Made by a program: the position numbers and the translations under genes. Below, one piece after another: positions 34,117 through 43,431 of a stretch of 64,000 nt of DNA. Every line of letters starts with the position of its first letter. Position 1 is the stretch's first letter. The notes beneath the pieces were generated by a model. It worked only from the letters and a program-made list of their open reading frames with translations. It had not been told where the DNA came from and made no database searches. Origin of the DNA: JBBIPZ01 sp037442505 [NCBI: Deltaproteobacteria bacterium] (GTDB lineage Bacteria; CALINM01); NCBI GenBank assembly GCA_037442505.1, contig JBBIPZ010000004.1, positions 44,872 through 108,871 on the forward strand, written 5' to 3'.

Positions 34117-36512
34117 CACTTAGATACGTTCTTTGCTTTTGTTTTCGTCTTTGCTTTTTTAAAATCAAGTGCTATTTTGAGAATTTCGTCCGCATTTTTG
34201 ACTTTAACAAAATTGATATTCTTTTTAACATTTTCAGGCAAATCATCTAAGTCTTTTTCATTTTCGTAAGGTATGATTACTGTTTTTATGTTGTTAGCAA
34301 GGGCAGCCAAACTTTTTTCTCTAACACCACCTATCGGCAAGACCCTGCCTCGCAAAGTAATCTCACCTGTCATCGCAACGTCTTTTTTAACCGGTATCCT
34401 GGATAAAGCTGAGATTAAAGCCGTCAGCATAGTAACTCCAGCAGAAGGACCATCCTTTGGGATAGCCCCTTCCGGGACGTGTATGTGTATATCTGACTCA
34501 GCATAAAAGTTTTCGTTAATGTTAAATTCTGCTGCCTTGCTGCGTGCATATGTGAGAGCAGCCTGCGCAGACTCTTTCATCACATCGCCTAATTGACCCG
34601 TTAGTATCAAGCTACCCTTACCTTTTACTACAGATACCTCAACAAGCAAGACATCTCCACCATAAGGCGTCCATGCCAAACCAGTTGCAATGCCTACCTG
34701 CCCTTCTTCTCTACCAATCTCTGGCATAAAAATCGGTGCCTTTAGATATTTGCTAACATCTTTATCTGTAATTTTTACGGGTTTTTTATTGCCTTCTGCC
34801 TTTTTTCTTGCAACCTTTCTGCATACATTAGCAATCTGCCTTTCTAAATTTCTCAGTCCAGCCTCACGTGTATATTGGCTAATTATCACCCTTATTGTTT
34901 CCTCAGTAAAAATTATATCGCTGTTTTTCAGTCCATTTTCTTTTATCTGTCTTGGAATAAGATACCTTTTCGCAATGTGTATTTTTTCTTCCTCCGTATA
35001 TCCAGAAAGAGAAATCACTTCCATCCTGTCTTTTAGTGCAGGTGGAATTGGGTCCAACTGGTTTGCCGTTGTAATGAACATAACATTTGAAAGGTCAAAC
35101 GGCACATTTAAATAATGGTCTGAAAATGCAAAATTTTGTTCAGGATCAAGCACTTCTAATAATGCAGACGCAGGATCACCTCTAAAATCAACACCTATTT
35201 TATCAATCTCGTCTAACATAAAAACCGGATTTTTCGTTCCAGCCTGTTTTATACCCTGAATAATCCTTCCCGGTAAAGCACCTACATATGTCCTTCTATG
35301 TCCCCTGATTTCTGCCTCGTCGCGCAAACCACCCAGAGAAATTCTTATAAACTTCCTGTTGAGTGCCCTTGCAATGGATTTGCCCAAGGAAGTTTTGCCA
35401 ACACCAGGAGGACCTACAAAACAAAGTATCGGACCTTTAATATCCTGCTTTAACTTTCTAACCGAAAGAAACTCTAAAATTCTATCCTTTACCTTCTCAA
35501 GGTCATAATGGTCTTCATCTAAAATTTTTGCAGCCTTTTTGATATCAAGCGAATCTTTAGTTTGTTTAGCCCACGGAAGCTCTACCATCCAGTCAAGATA
35601 CGTTCTTACAACTGACGATTCGGACGATTCGGGATGCATTGCCTCTAATCTTTTTAGCTGTTTTAACGCCTCCTTTTCAACATCCTTAGGCATTTTTGCC
35701 TTTTTGATTTTTGCTTCATACTCTTCTATCTCTTGAATCCTTTCATCCGTTTCTCCCAGTTCTTGCTGTATTGCACGCAGCTGCTCTCTTAAATAGTATT
35801 CACGCTGATTTTTTGATATCTCTTCCTTTGCCGAACTCTGTATCCTTGCCTGTACTTCTAACACCTGAATTTCCCTGTTCAGCAACTCGATAACTTTTTT
35901 AAGCCTTAAAATTGGGTCCTGAATTTCAAGAATTATCTGGTTTTCTTCAACCTTAAATCCTACATTTGAAGAAATTAAATCTGCGAAACGCCCTGGTTCA
36001 TCGATATTTTCAACTATCACCATTATGTCAGGTGGAATAGGCTTTCCAAGTGAGATTATTTTCTCTATCTGTTCTTTTGCAGTCCTTATAAGAGCTTCTG
36101 TTTCTAAGGTTATAGTCTTAACAGGTTCCTCTTCAATCTTTTTAATCTTCACCTTAAAATAGGTTTTTGACTCCTGATATTCTAAAATCTCTGCACGAGA
36201 TAACCCCTGTACAAGTATCTTAACTCTTCCGTCAGGTAGTTTAAGCATTCTCATAATATTTGATACAGTTCCGATACTATTAATCATATCAGGCGTTGGT
36301 TCTTCTAACGTCGCATCTTTTTGGCAAGAAAGCATTATAATCCTGTCCTTGGAGAGAGATTCTTCCACCGCCTTAATCGACATCTCTCTGCCGACAAAAA
36401 GTGGCACAATCATATTAGGGAAAATTACGATATCTCTCAATGGCAGGAGGGGCAAACTTTCCGGTATCTGAATGCCATTTTCGTTTTGTTCATTATTTTT
36501 TACTTCTTCCAC
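34116..36512 (-). CDS. lon: ATP-dependent Lon protease
   Basis: A 798-aa protease with the N-terminal LON substrate domain ([23 protein letters not shown]), a coiled-coil region (about 190-280), AAA+ (Walker [10 protein letters not shown], Walker [11 protein letters not shown]) and a proteolytic domain with catalytic Ser in [10 protein letters not shown] and Lys in the following [14 protein letters not shown] segment. It removes misfolded and regulatory proteins. The start is GTG after GAGGAG. A Lys/Thr-rich tail ends the protein. It follows hsp20 by 9 bp. Confidence 0.97.
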   Translation of the reverse strand: MEEVKNNEQNENGIQIPESLPLLPLRDIVIFPNMIVPLFVGREMSIKAVEESLSKDRIIMLSCQKDATLEEPTPDMINSIGTVSNIMRMLKLPDGRVKILVQGLSRAEILEYQESKTYFKVKIKKIEEEPVKTITLETEALIRTAKEQIEKIISLGKPIPPDIMVIVENIDEPGRFADLISSNVGFKVEENQIILEIQDPILRLKKVIELLNREIQVLEVQARIQSSAKEEISKNQREYYLREQLRAIQQELGETDERIQEIEEYEAKIKKAKMPKDVEKEALKQLKRLEAMHPESSESSVVRTYLDWMVELPWAKQTKDSLDIKKAAKILDEDHYDLEKVKDRILEFLSVRKLKQDIKGPILCFVGPPGVGKTSLGKSIARALNRKFIRISLGGLRDEAEIRGHRRTYVGALPGRIIQGIKQAGTKNPVFMLDEIDKIGVDFRGDPASALLEVLDPEQNFAFSDHYLNVPFDLSNVMFITTANQLDPIPPALKDRMEVISLSGYTEEEKIHIAKRYLIPRQIKENGLKNSDIIFTEETIRVIISQYTREAGLRNLERQIANVCRKVARKKAEGNKKPVKITDKDVSKYLKAPIFMPEIGREEGQVGIATGLAWTPYGGDVLLVEVSVVKGKGSLILTGQLGDVMKESAQAALTYARSKAAEFNINENFYAESDIHIHVPEGAIPKDGPSAGVTMLTALISALSRIPVKKDVAMTGEITLRGRVLPIGGVREKSLAALANNIKTVIIPYENEKDLDDLPENVKKNINFVKVKNADEILKIALDFKKAKTKTKAKNVSK

Positions 36513-36521
36513 AACTCCTCC

Positions 36522-36956
36522 TCACTCAATCTTAACTTTAATCCTTTTTTGCCTTCTATTAACAATTTTTGGCAAAGTTATTGTAAGCACACCATTTTCT
36601 AACTTTGCTTTAACATCATGCATATTAAAAGGTGTTGGTATTTCGAAAGCCCTTTTAAAAACTCCATATATCCTGCCCATACAGTAATACTTCATATTAT
36701 CTTTTAAATTTTTGTGACCTCTTTCCTTTTTGCCACTTACATAAATATAATTATCACTAGCTTCAATTGCAAGGTGTTCCTTTTTAATTCCAGCCACCTC
36801 AAGCTCTATAATAAACAAATCTTCAGTTTCTATAATGTCTGCATAGGGTAAAAAAGAACCGTTATCACTGCATAAATCAAATGCAGAGATGTCCATTAGC
36901 TGGTCTAACTCAAAATCAGATATTATCTTATTACCAACTCTTCTTTTTTCACCCAA
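36522..36956 (-). CDS. Hsp20/alpha-crystallin small heat-shock protein
   Basis: A 144-aa protein with an alpha-crystallin domain (about 45-140): DLFIIELEVAGIKKEHLAIEAS, YIYVSGKKER, GVFKRAFEIPTPFNMHDVKAKLENGVLTITLPK. It holds unfolding proteins for refolding or Lon degradation. The frame starts with TTG at 36956 after GAGG and overlaps galU by 8 bp; M21 is a possible later start. Pairing with lon fits a proteostasis role. Confidence 0.9.
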   Translation of the reverse strand: MGEKRRVGNKIISDFELDQLMDISAFDLCSDNGSFLPYADIIETEDLFIIELEVAGIKKEHLAIEASDNYIYVSGKKERGHKNLKDNMKYYCMGRIYGVFKRAFEIPTPFNMHDVKAKLENGVLTITLPKIVNRRQKRIKVKIE

Positions 36957-37821
36957 CCTGTATAACCTCTCTTAAAAATTCTTTTAGCTTTATCTTCATA
37001 TCTTTTCTCTTCAAAGCGAACATAATATTAGCTTCTATGTATCCCACCTTGTCACCAGCATCAAAACGCCTTCCATCAAAAACATATCCATACATAGGTT
37101 TATCTTTTGCATAATCCCTCATCGCGTCAGTTAGCTGAATTTCTCCATTTTTCCCTGGCTCCACCTTCTCTAAATACTTAAAAATTTCAGCCGGCAAAAT
37201 GTATCTACCTATAATTGCAAGATTAGATGGTGCATTTTCCTTATCTGGTTTCTCTACCATATCGGTTATTTTGTAAACCTTATCTTCTATCCTTTCGCCA
37301 GCAACTATGCCATACCTTTTGACCATCGAAGCGTCAACTTCCATAAGTGCGATGACTGGCGCCTTATATTTTTTTGCCACCATTGCCATCTGCTTTAAAA
37401 CTGGAACTTCTGCATCAATTATATCATCTGCAAGCACTGCTGCAAAATACTCATTTTCAGATATCAGGTTTTTTGCGCAAAGTATTGCGTGTCCCAATCC
37501 CAGCGGCTTTTTTTGTCTTATATATGCGACATCAACCTCTTTTGGCATTCTTCTAACTTCATGTAGATTGCTATCATCATTTCGTTGTGAAAGAATATGT
37601 TCTAACTCAAAAGAGTAATCAAAGTAATCTTCGATAGCATTCTTCCCCCTACCTGTAACAACAATTATATCCTTAAAGCCAGCCGCTATCGCCTCCTCTA
37701 CCCCATACTGTATAAGAGGCTTATCTACAATTGGTAACATTTCTTTAGGTGTACTTTTAGTAACCGGCAAAAATCTTGTTCCAAGCCCAGCTGCGGGGAA
37801 AACAACCTTTTTCATAATCAT
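36949..37821 (-). CDS. galU: UTP-glucose-1-phosphate uridylyltransferase
   Basis: A 290-aa nucleotidyltransferase with MKKVVFPAAGLGTRFLPVTKSTPKEML (nucleotide loop and catalytic Lys), QKKPLGLGHAI, VLADDII (metal Asp), VEKPDKE and DAGDKVGYIEAN. It makes UDP-glucose for envelope glycans. A GGGAG site precedes the ATG. It heads the unit galU-hsp20-lon-aminotransferase, an unusual mix of glycan precursor and proteostasis genes. Confidence 0.95.
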   Translation of the reverse strand: MIMKKVVFPAAGLGTRFLPVTKSTPKEMLPIVDKPLIQYGVEEAIAAGFKDIIVVTGRGKNAIEDYFDYSFELEHILSQRNDDSNLHEVRRMPKEVDVAYIRQKKPLGLGHAILCAKNLISENEYFAAVLADDIIDAEVPVLKQMAMVAKKYKAPVIALMEVDASMVKRYGIVAGERIEDKVYKITDMVEKPDKENAPSNLAIIGRYILPAEIFKYLEKVEPGKNGEIQLTDAMRDYAKDKPMYGYVFDGRRFDAGDKVGYIEANIMFALKRKDMKIKLKEFLREVIQVG

Positions 37822-37840
37822 TTTAAGTTTCTCCCTTCAA

Positions 37841-37876
37841 ATAAAATTAGTGCCAACAATATCCAGTTGGCACTAA
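37841..37876 (-). terminator. Terminator after the CsgG/FlgT-like operon
   Basis: TTAGTGCCAAC and GTTGGCACTAA form an 11-bp stem with an 8-base loop (37847..37857 with 37866..37876), followed on the minus strand by ATTTTATTT. It ends the operon and lies just before galU. A weak TTGAAA-17-TATCTT pair at 37878..37906 could also drive galU through this stem. Confidence 0.75.
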
Positions 37877-37907
37877 AAAGATAATAAATTTTTTTAACTT
37901 TTTCAAG

Positions 37908-39002
37908 CTACTTTTCGATGTTAAGAAGAACAGAATACTGTGTAAACTCTTTGAGCTTAAATTTTGGATTTTGTGTGATACTGTTAATTAGATAAATCGT
38001 GTTTTCCGGATACTCCACTAAAAATTCACCAGTTCTAATCTCCTCCACAGACTTTACCCATGCCAGATTTTGAAGCATTTCCTTAAGCCCCAGTGTTTCG
38101 CCTAAGGAAGTTCCGCCACCAGAAAACTTTACTGTAACCTTTTTTGTAGCTCCATCCATGTATTTTCCAAGTGTTGAAATCAACTTAATAACAACTTTCT
38201 CTGATAGCTGCTTCATAGCCTGATTTGATGCATCTTTCTCGTTTAACGCCTTTCCTTTGGCATCAATGGATTCCGCTAACAATATCTTTTTTTCTTTTGC
38301 AGAGATCAACTTATAGTTTAACCTTGCGGTAACAACATTAAAAGGCATCTTTGCTCCATAGCCAATGTCTTCTCCTTTCTGGGTTGATAACGAAAAATCA
38401 ACCTTGCCTACCAGAGCCAGATTTGATAATGATTGTAGCGTTAAAGAGCGCATAAACAGGATATCGTTTCTCTTTATCGCCATCTCTACCTGCCCTGCTA
38501 AACCGGGGTCTAAAGAAGCAATATCAACAACGTTATATCCCTGCTCAACAAGCCTACCAATCAAAGATTCTGACAACACATTTGTCTCTTCAACGCTGCC
38601 GTCAAGGAAAAAAGCTGGTAAAAGTACCGCAACAGAGCTTACTCTTGCTATAGAAGATAATGCCTTCTCTGCATTTTCTTTCACAACCTTTGCAGATATT
38701 CTTACCCGGTAAACTTCGCCTTCTCTGTCTTCATTTAAAACTTTATAAGACTCCACATATCCACTAACAGACTTTTGTATCACTTCGTCAACAAGCGCAA
38801 AGTTTGAGACAACACTTTGAGCCTTAACCTTAACACCCAGAACACTCTCTGCAGCATTCCATTTAGCCCTTAATATCGCCTCGTTTCTTGCCTGCTGAAT
38901 GTCGTTGTTAAATATTATACTCTCACCGGATGCCTCAACTAATTGTTGTGCATATACCGGCACACTAAACAAGATAAATAACACCACCAAAACTTTCTTC
39001 AT
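37908..39002 (-). CDS. FlgT-like exported protein
   Basis: A 364-aa protein with signal peptide MKKVLVVLFILFSVPVYAQQ. The first mature domain (about 20-115, EASGESIIFNNDIQQARNEAILRAKWNAAESVLG to YRVRISAKV) resembles the N-terminal domain of FlgT, a flagellar outer-membrane-associated protein. The middle (about 120-290) looks like the CsgG/FlgT ABD-type fold, followed by a short C-terminal domain. No other flagellar genes are in the window, so a non-flagellar envelope role is possible. An AAAGGAG site precedes the ATG. Recognition is by pattern only. Confidence 0.6.
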   Translation of the reverse strand: MKKVLVVLFILFSVPVYAQQLVEASGESIIFNNDIQQARNEAILRAKWNAAESVLGVKVKAQSVVSNFALVDEVIQKSVSGYVESYKVLNEDREGEVYRVRISAKVVKENAEKALSSIARVSSVAVLLPAFFLDGSVEETNVLSESLIGRLVEQGYNVVDIASLDPGLAGQVEMAIKRNDILFMRSLTLQSLSNLALVGKVDFSLSTQKGEDIGYGAKMPFNVVTARLNYKLISAKEKKILLAESIDAKGKALNEKDASNQAMKQLSEKVVIKLISTLGKYMDGATKKVTVKFSGGGTSLGETLGLKEMLQNLAWVKSVEEIRTGEFLVEYPENTIYLINSITQNPKFKLKEFTQYSVLLNIEK

Positions 39003-39035
39003 AAAAGCTCCTTTAAATTATTTCATGAATTAGTT

Positions 39036-39071
39036 GTTATGGGCACAGCCTTCAAAGGCTATGCCCATAAC
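39036..39071 (-). other. Long intercistronic hairpin in the envelope operon
   Basis: A 16-bp stem (39036..39051 with 39056..39071) with one G-U pair and a 4-base loop lies between the LPP20-like and FlgT-like genes. No U-tract follows on the minus strand. It may be an attenuator, a processing site or an mRNA stabiliser that sets the ratio of upstream to downstream products. Confidence 0.7.
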
Positions 39072-39080
39072 AAAGAGCTT

Positions 39081-40031
39081 TTATTTCAATACAAATACAA
39101 CGTTAGCCGACTGCAAGAAGTTTGTTTTTTGATTTGCAGCAAAAACCTTCGTAGCATCATCTCCAGTGAGCTCTACATCAGTTGATTTAACTACACCTTT
39201 AGCCTTTATAATCAAAGGATTTTTTAGGTTTCTCTCTGCAAGAATAGCCTTTGCCTTACCCAGGTCGTTAGTATAATCACCACAACCCTTTTTAATCAAA
39301 ATCTCTTGAGCAATCTTGGAAGGTTCATAAATCGCTTCACCATTCTCATTAACAATCCTGTTAACAAGAGCTGGTTTAAAAGCAAAATCGGTAATATCAA
39401 CAATCAACCCATCGTACGGTTCAACAGGCGGTAATGCAGAAGGGGCAAACTGTGGTAGCTGTGGTACTGTAGGTAATATTGAAGGTAGTAACTGTCCAGC
39501 AACACCCGACGCACCGAACATATCAACCTTTACATAAACAATTCCTAACTCACTCATTGGGTCATACTGTTCGCTCAGTATCTGTGCACCCTTGACCAAA
39601 GCTTCAACCTTAGTTTTTATAATATCTGAACTTACTGCCGCATCTTTAACAAGTGTTTCTCCATATACATTAACACCCTGCATAAACTCTGCAAGATTTC
39701 TATATGCAACAACGGTAGCAGCCCTTATAGCAAGTATCTTTTTCTGTGCCAAACTTAAAGGTCTATCAGCCGGGGCAGCACCTTCTCCCTTTACAACAAG
39801 TTGGCCATTAATAAATGCCTGCGACATGGATGTTGTTACAATTGGCATTGCTGGTTGCATCATCGGTTGTTGGTATGGCTGGGCATAGGGCTGCTGTGGA
39901 TATGGCATGGGCTGTTGCGGATATGGTTGCGGTTGCCCATAGGGATATGGCTGCTGATAGTACTGAGCAGACGCCAATGAAACAAAACAAAATATAAAAG
40001 TTAGAAATATTGCTGGAATAACCTTTTTCAT
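39081..40031 (-). CDS. LPP20-like exported protein with Pro/Gln/Tyr-rich N-terminus
   Basis: A 316-aa protein. A signal peptide (1-22, ending ASA-Q) is followed by a low-complexity tract of YPQQP-like repeats (about 24-60). The core (about 75-180, LAQKKILAIRAATVVAYRNLAEFMQGVNV ... IVYVKVDMFGASGV) has the pattern of LPP20/FlgP-type domains, where an Ala-rich helix precedes a beta sheet. A second domain (about 205-316) ends in FVLK. It has no lipobox, so it is probably periplasmic or outer-membrane associated. A GGAGG site precedes the ATG. Confidence 0.65.
   Translation of the reverse strand: MKKVIPAIFLTFIFCFVSLASAQYYQQPYPYGQPQPYPQQPMPYPQQPYAQPYQQPMMQPAMPIVTTSMSQAFINGQLVVKGEGAAPADRPLSLAQKKILAIRAATVVAYRNLAEFMQGVNVYGETLVKDAAVSSDIIKTKVEALVKGAQILSEQYDPMSELGIVYVKVDMFGASGVAGQLLPSILPTVPQLPQFAPSALPPVEPYDGLIVDITDFAFKPALVNRIVNENGEAIYEPSKIAQEILIKKGCGDYTNDLGKAKAILAERNLKNPLIIKAKGVVKSTDVELTGDDATKVFAANQKTNFLQSANVVFVLK
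39852..39962 (-). repeat. Coding low-complexity repeat (Pro/Gln/Tyr)
   Basis: The DNA for residues about 24-60 of the LPP20-like protein is a chain of related 12-18 base units (CCATATCC/CAGCAGCC types). Such tracts expand and contract and may vary between strains. Confidence 0.6.
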
Positions 40032-40044
40032 ACAAAGCCTCCGA

Positions 40045-41247
40045 TTAATTTATATTTACTCTCTGTTTTAACATTCTTATCGCCAACAGAGCTTCAGCAC
40101 CATCGATTGGATCGTCAGGTCTGAACTCTCCTGAAAGTTCGGACTCCATTAATCCCCTCGTTACAGAATTCATCACTGAGTTATACCAAGGACTTGTGGG
40201 ACTTACATCTGGATATGGAGACTTCTGATTACCTAAATAAGCTGTGAAAAGTTTTTCGTCACCCGTAATCTTTACAAGGATATCCTCCAGTATAAAAGCA
40301 AATTCTTTACGTGTTACATAGTTATCAGGCTTAAAAAGATAAGCCTTTGTTGTGTTGTCATAAACGGGTTCCAAACCTCTAACGTTAAACTTCATTAGAG
40401 TTAAGACTTCATCTTTGTAAGTATGATTCAATACGTCTGCAGGGGTAAACTCTGCTTTCATGGCATCAAGCTGTGATTTTACAGGAATCCTGCCAGCAAG
40501 AATTTTATCTAACTTCATTTCTCCAACAAGAAGCGCAGTTAAAGCCGCACGAGTAATTTTTTCTTCCTCAGCCAATTTTTTACCAATCTCACCCAATACC
40601 ATTCCTGCAATCGCCCTCTCTAATTTGCTTAAACGTTTCCATGCCTTATCAGCCTTTTCATGCCATTTGCTTTGTTTTTTCATCTCGAGCACTTCTCTAA
40701 ATTTGTCCCTTGCTTTACTGAACTCTTTGGCATTTAAATATGCCTCACCCATAAAATAATAGGCGGCATCCCTACCCTGATAGTAATCAAGTTTGTTCTC
40801 GTTTAACTCTAACTTTTTTATGTCATCAAAGTAGTTTTCAACCTTTTCTAACCAATCTTTGCCTTTTATAATCGTGTAAGTTCTCATGCCCGCAATTCCA
40901 AATTCGAACTTATCCTCTTTGCTCGATGCCTTATCTTCGGCTAATTTAAGGTATTTCAGTGACCTTTCTACCTGCACAGATGCGAATTTTGGATCTTTTT
41001 CCTGCACAGCCTTATATGCATAAACTATTGCTAAGCCTCCATAAGGATTAGAAATCTTTTCAAATTCACAATAAAGAGCCCTCTCAAACTTTTGCTCAGC
41101 GATATCAAGTCTTTTATTCTCGAGAGCTTCCATCCCTCTTACATAATGTATTTTCGAGTTATCTTCCAACCCAACACATCTCTTTTCTACTTTCGCGCAT
41201 GAAAACGCAAAAACAGAGACTATCAAAACAAATAGTATCTTTTTCAT
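40045..41247 (-). CDS. Lipoprotein with TPR-like repeats and an SLH domain
   Basis: A 400-aa protein. The N-terminus has a lipobox ending FAFSC. Residues about 27-200 are helical repeats of the TPR type (MEALENKRLDIAEQKFERAL, AYYFMGEAYLNAKEFSKARDKFREVL). The C-terminus (about 310-400) is S-layer-homology-like: VTRKEFAFILEDIL, PYPDVSPTSPWYNSVMNSVTRGLM, FRPDDPIDGAEALLAI. SLH domains in outer-membrane-bearing bacteria often bind peptidoglycan, so it may link outer membrane and wall. It lies between CsgG and LPP20-like genes. Confidence 0.75.
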   Translation of the reverse strand: MKKILFVLIVSVFAFSCAKVEKRCVGLEDNSKIHYVRGMEALENKRLDIAEQKFERALYCEFEKISNPYGGLAIVYAYKAVQEKDPKFASVQVERSLKYLKLAEDKASSKEDKFEFGIAGMRTYTIIKGKDWLEKVENYFDDIKKLELNENKLDYYQGRDAAYYFMGEAYLNAKEFSKARDKFREVLEMKKQSKWHEKADKAWKRLSKLERAIAGMVLGEIGKKLAEEEKITRAALTALLVGEMKLDKILAGRIPVKSQLDAMKAEFTPADVLNHTYKDEVLTLMKFNVRGLEPVYDNTTKAYLFKPDNYVTRKEFAFILEDILVKITGDEKLFTAYLGNQKSPYPDVSPTSPWYNSVMNSVTRGLMESELSGEFRPDDPIDGAEALLAIRMLKQRVNIN

Positions 41248-41266
41248 TTTTAGTTACCTCCTTTTT

Positions 41267-42439
41267 TTACTTTAACCACTCCGTCCCTTCTTTCAACTTC
41301 TGGAATCCACTCTTTTCGAAAGATTTTTCTGCCAGCATACCCAATTTTAAAAAGCTTTTTGTCTTTTCATCAGTTACACACCATGCACCGTTTTCAGTAA
41401 TCTGATTGGAAACCGTGAGCTTCGTAACAACATACTTTGACAACTTCTTTTCGTTTGTGACGGGGTCTTCAATGATTTCAAAGTTATAAACAAAAAACTC
41501 ATCACCTGGCTTGACACCCTGAGCGTGTCCCACATTAAGTAATGCTGCCTTCTTGCCACCTTTTAACTGTTGGATATAAGCACGTAATGGGAAAAGCTTT
41601 CCTAATTCATCCACACTTCTTTTCATTGCTTCTTTTAAGCCTGCCTGAGCTATACCCAAGAAGAAGTCAGGCCTATTTTCTGCTTTACTACCTGCAGCTG
41701 TCTCAGCGGCTGTGAAAGATTTGGAAAACTCAACTTTCCCTGTTTCCACGTTAATCACTTTGATTGTTGCGTCAACATCTACCCTCCAGCGGGGTGTATT
41801 GTCTGTGCCTTTTCCTGTTGCTAACTGCATCGTCAGGCTTGTTAAAGCAGCCCCTGTGCTAACTCCGTACTCAATCTTTACGTTGTTAATGCTACCTGTC
41901 ACTATATGTGTCAAGCCTGCCAATTTGCCTAACTGAACCATCGTATTTTCGTTAATCATTCCTGAAGCTTGAAGTTTCTGTTCGTCCATTATCTTGGAAA
42001 GAGCTGTGCGTGAATAAACCTTCACCCCACCTAAATTCAAAAGCACTTCTTCGCATGCGTTGGCTGCCATATTACCTATTTTTGGGATAACCTCTGTTTG
42101 ATTGACCGTGAAATTGCCCTCAGTTTTTGATTTCCCACCCTCAACATAACCGACACCTACAGCATTTGGAGTAGCTACAATGCCTGCTGCGCCACCTCTT
42201 ACATAAGAATGTTCCTTTTCATATGAGCCAAAAGTTGATCTTACTGGTCCAATACCTGTGGTGTTTTCAAACTCTATCACACCAACATTCCAGGTTTTGC
42301 CAATATACACATCGCTGGGCAACTTATCAATCTTTTCCTTATCTTCGGGCATAACAGGTAAAGATGCCACATCAAGTGTTGGGGCACAGCTAACTAATAA
42401 CAGTAAAATAAAAAACAATGCAAAATATCTTTTAAACAT
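41267..42439 (-). CDS. CsgG-family outer-membrane lipoprotein
   Basis: A 390-aa lipoprotein (lipobox ending LLLVSC). The CsgG-like domain (about 45-270) has KTWNVGVIEFENTTG, ACEEVLLNLGGVKVYSRTALSKIMDEQKLQASGMI, AGLTHIVTGSINNVKIEYG and VDATIKVINVETGKVEFSKSF. A C-terminal domain (about 290-390) with GGKKAALLNVGHAQGVKPGDEFFVY is of the kind found in FlgT and related envelope proteins. CsgG forms a secretion pore for curli; no curlin gene is present. It heads the four-gene operon and has a GGAGG site. Confidence 0.85.
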   Translation of the reverse strand: MFKRYFALFFILLLLVSCAPTLDVASLPVMPEDKEKIDKLPSDVYIGKTWNVGVIEFENTTGIGPVRSTFGSYEKEHSYVRGGAAGIVATPNAVGVGYVEGGKSKTEGNFTVNQTEVIPKIGNMAANACEEVLLNLGGVKVYSRTALSKIMDEQKLQASGMINENTMVQLGKLAGLTHIVTGSINNVKIEYGVSTGAALTSLTMQLATGKGTDNTPRWRVDVDATIKVINVETGKVEFSKSFTAAETAAGSKAENRPDFFLGIAQAGLKEAMKRSVDELGKLFPLRAYIQQLKGGKKAALLNVGHAQGVKPGDEFFVYNFEIIEDPVTNEKKLSKYVVTKLTVSNQITENGAWCVTDEKTKSFLKLGMLAEKSFEKSGFQKLKEGTEWLK

Positions 42440-42475
42440 ACAAACACCCCTCCTTTTCTCAGTTTTATATCCTCA

Positions 42476-42504
42476 AATAGAACACATTAAAACTTTTTTG
42501 TCAA
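42476..42504 (-). promoter_or_regulatory. Sigma-70-type promoter of the CsgG operon
   Basis: A perfect TTGACA, 17 bases, TCTATT on the minus strand. The start would be about 30 bases before the ATG at 42439. Confidence 0.65.
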
Positions 42505-42525
42505 TACCCCGTGTCACTTTTTTAG

Positions 42526-42544
42526 GTATGTATGTATGTATGTA
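42526..42544. repeat. GTAT tetranucleotide tract upstream of the CsgG operon
   Basis: Four full GTAT units and a partial fifth, 22 bases upstream of the -35. Slippage here could alter promoter strength, though the tract is short. The rest of 42440..42594 shows no gene. Confidence 0.6.
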
Positions 42545-42594
42545 AATCATGTAAATTCGGCAAAAAAATAGAGGCAAGTAGTGATTTTTCCCTA

Positions 42595-43431
42595 TTACTG
42601 GATTTTACTTAATGGGACTATTTCAACAGATTGCGAAAGCTCTTTGTATCGTTTTTTTAATACATTGATTGTTTCGGGATGAGGATGCCCGATAGCGATT
42701 GCATAACCATTAGCATACGCCTCTTTAACAGCCCTGTCTAATTGTTCAGAAATTTTATCTTCAGATATCTCGTGATCAAGAAAAACATCCCTTTTGTAAG
42801 ACTTAATTCCCAATCTTAATCCAGTATCGTAAGCCTTACTTTCCGGAGACGTTCTGCTATCAAGAAAAAACAGCTTTTTGTTTTTTATAACTTCAAAAAA
42901 ATACTCTAACTTTTGATTATCTTCAGTAAATTTTGACCCCATATGGTTATTTACACCTTTTGCGTAAGGAACCAGATTTATAAAAGACTCTGTTAGCTTT
43001 TTAATTTCTTTACCATCCATATCTGTCTTAAGAATTTTTGTGTCATCAGAATATTTATCCTTATTTTTGGGCTCCATCGGCACATGCACAAGTATATCCT
43101 TTCCTGATTCTTTGCCCTTATTTGCAAAGTACAAAGAATATTTTTGCTCAGGAATAATAGCAATTGTGACATCTTTTAAGGCCAACACCTCATCCCCATA
43201 CTCTTTAGAGTTGCCTATATCGTCTATCACAATAGCAAGTTTAGGGAGTAGTTTCTTTGAAGTCTCTTTAGCTGTTTTCTCTGGTAGTGTTGGTTTAGTT
43301 TCTACCGTGGGAGCTGGAGGATGAGCTGTTACATCCTTTCTTTTCTCGTTCAAACTTCTCAAATAAATAGTTGCCCCTGCTAATAACACTGCAAGGGCAA
43401 CTATTAATAAAACAAATCTCTTAAAACTCAT
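42595..43431 (-). CDS. Divergent polysaccharide deacetylase (YibQ family)
   Basis: A 278-aa protein with an N-terminal membrane anchor (about 5-23), a linker rich in Pro and Lys, and a YibQ domain: LAIVIDDIGNSKEYG, VHVPMEPKNKDKYSDD, VNNHMGSKFTEDN, LFFLDSRTSPES, AIAIGHPHPETI. It probably acts on periplasmic glycan. It overlaps the S41 peptidase gene by 4 bp, the usual pairing of these families. Confidence 0.88.
   Translation of the reverse strand: MSFKRFVLLIVALAVLLAGATIYLRSLNEKRKDVTAHPPAPTVETKPTLPEKTAKETSKKLLPKLAIVIDDIGNSKEYGDEVLALKDVTIAIIPEQKYSLYFANKGKESGKDILVHVPMEPKNKDKYSDDTKILKTDMDGKEIKKLTESFINLVPYAKGVNNHMGSKFTEDNQKLEYFFEVIKNKKLFFLDSRTSPESKAYDTGLRLGIKSYKRDVFLDHEISEDKISEQLDRAVKEAYANGYAIAIGHPHPETINVLKKRYKELSQSVEIVPLSKIQ

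Noticed and set aside
37878-37906. TTGAAA-17-TATCTT as a firm promoter for galU.
   Set aside because: The start would fall inside the terminator stem, and the -10 matches only four of six positions.
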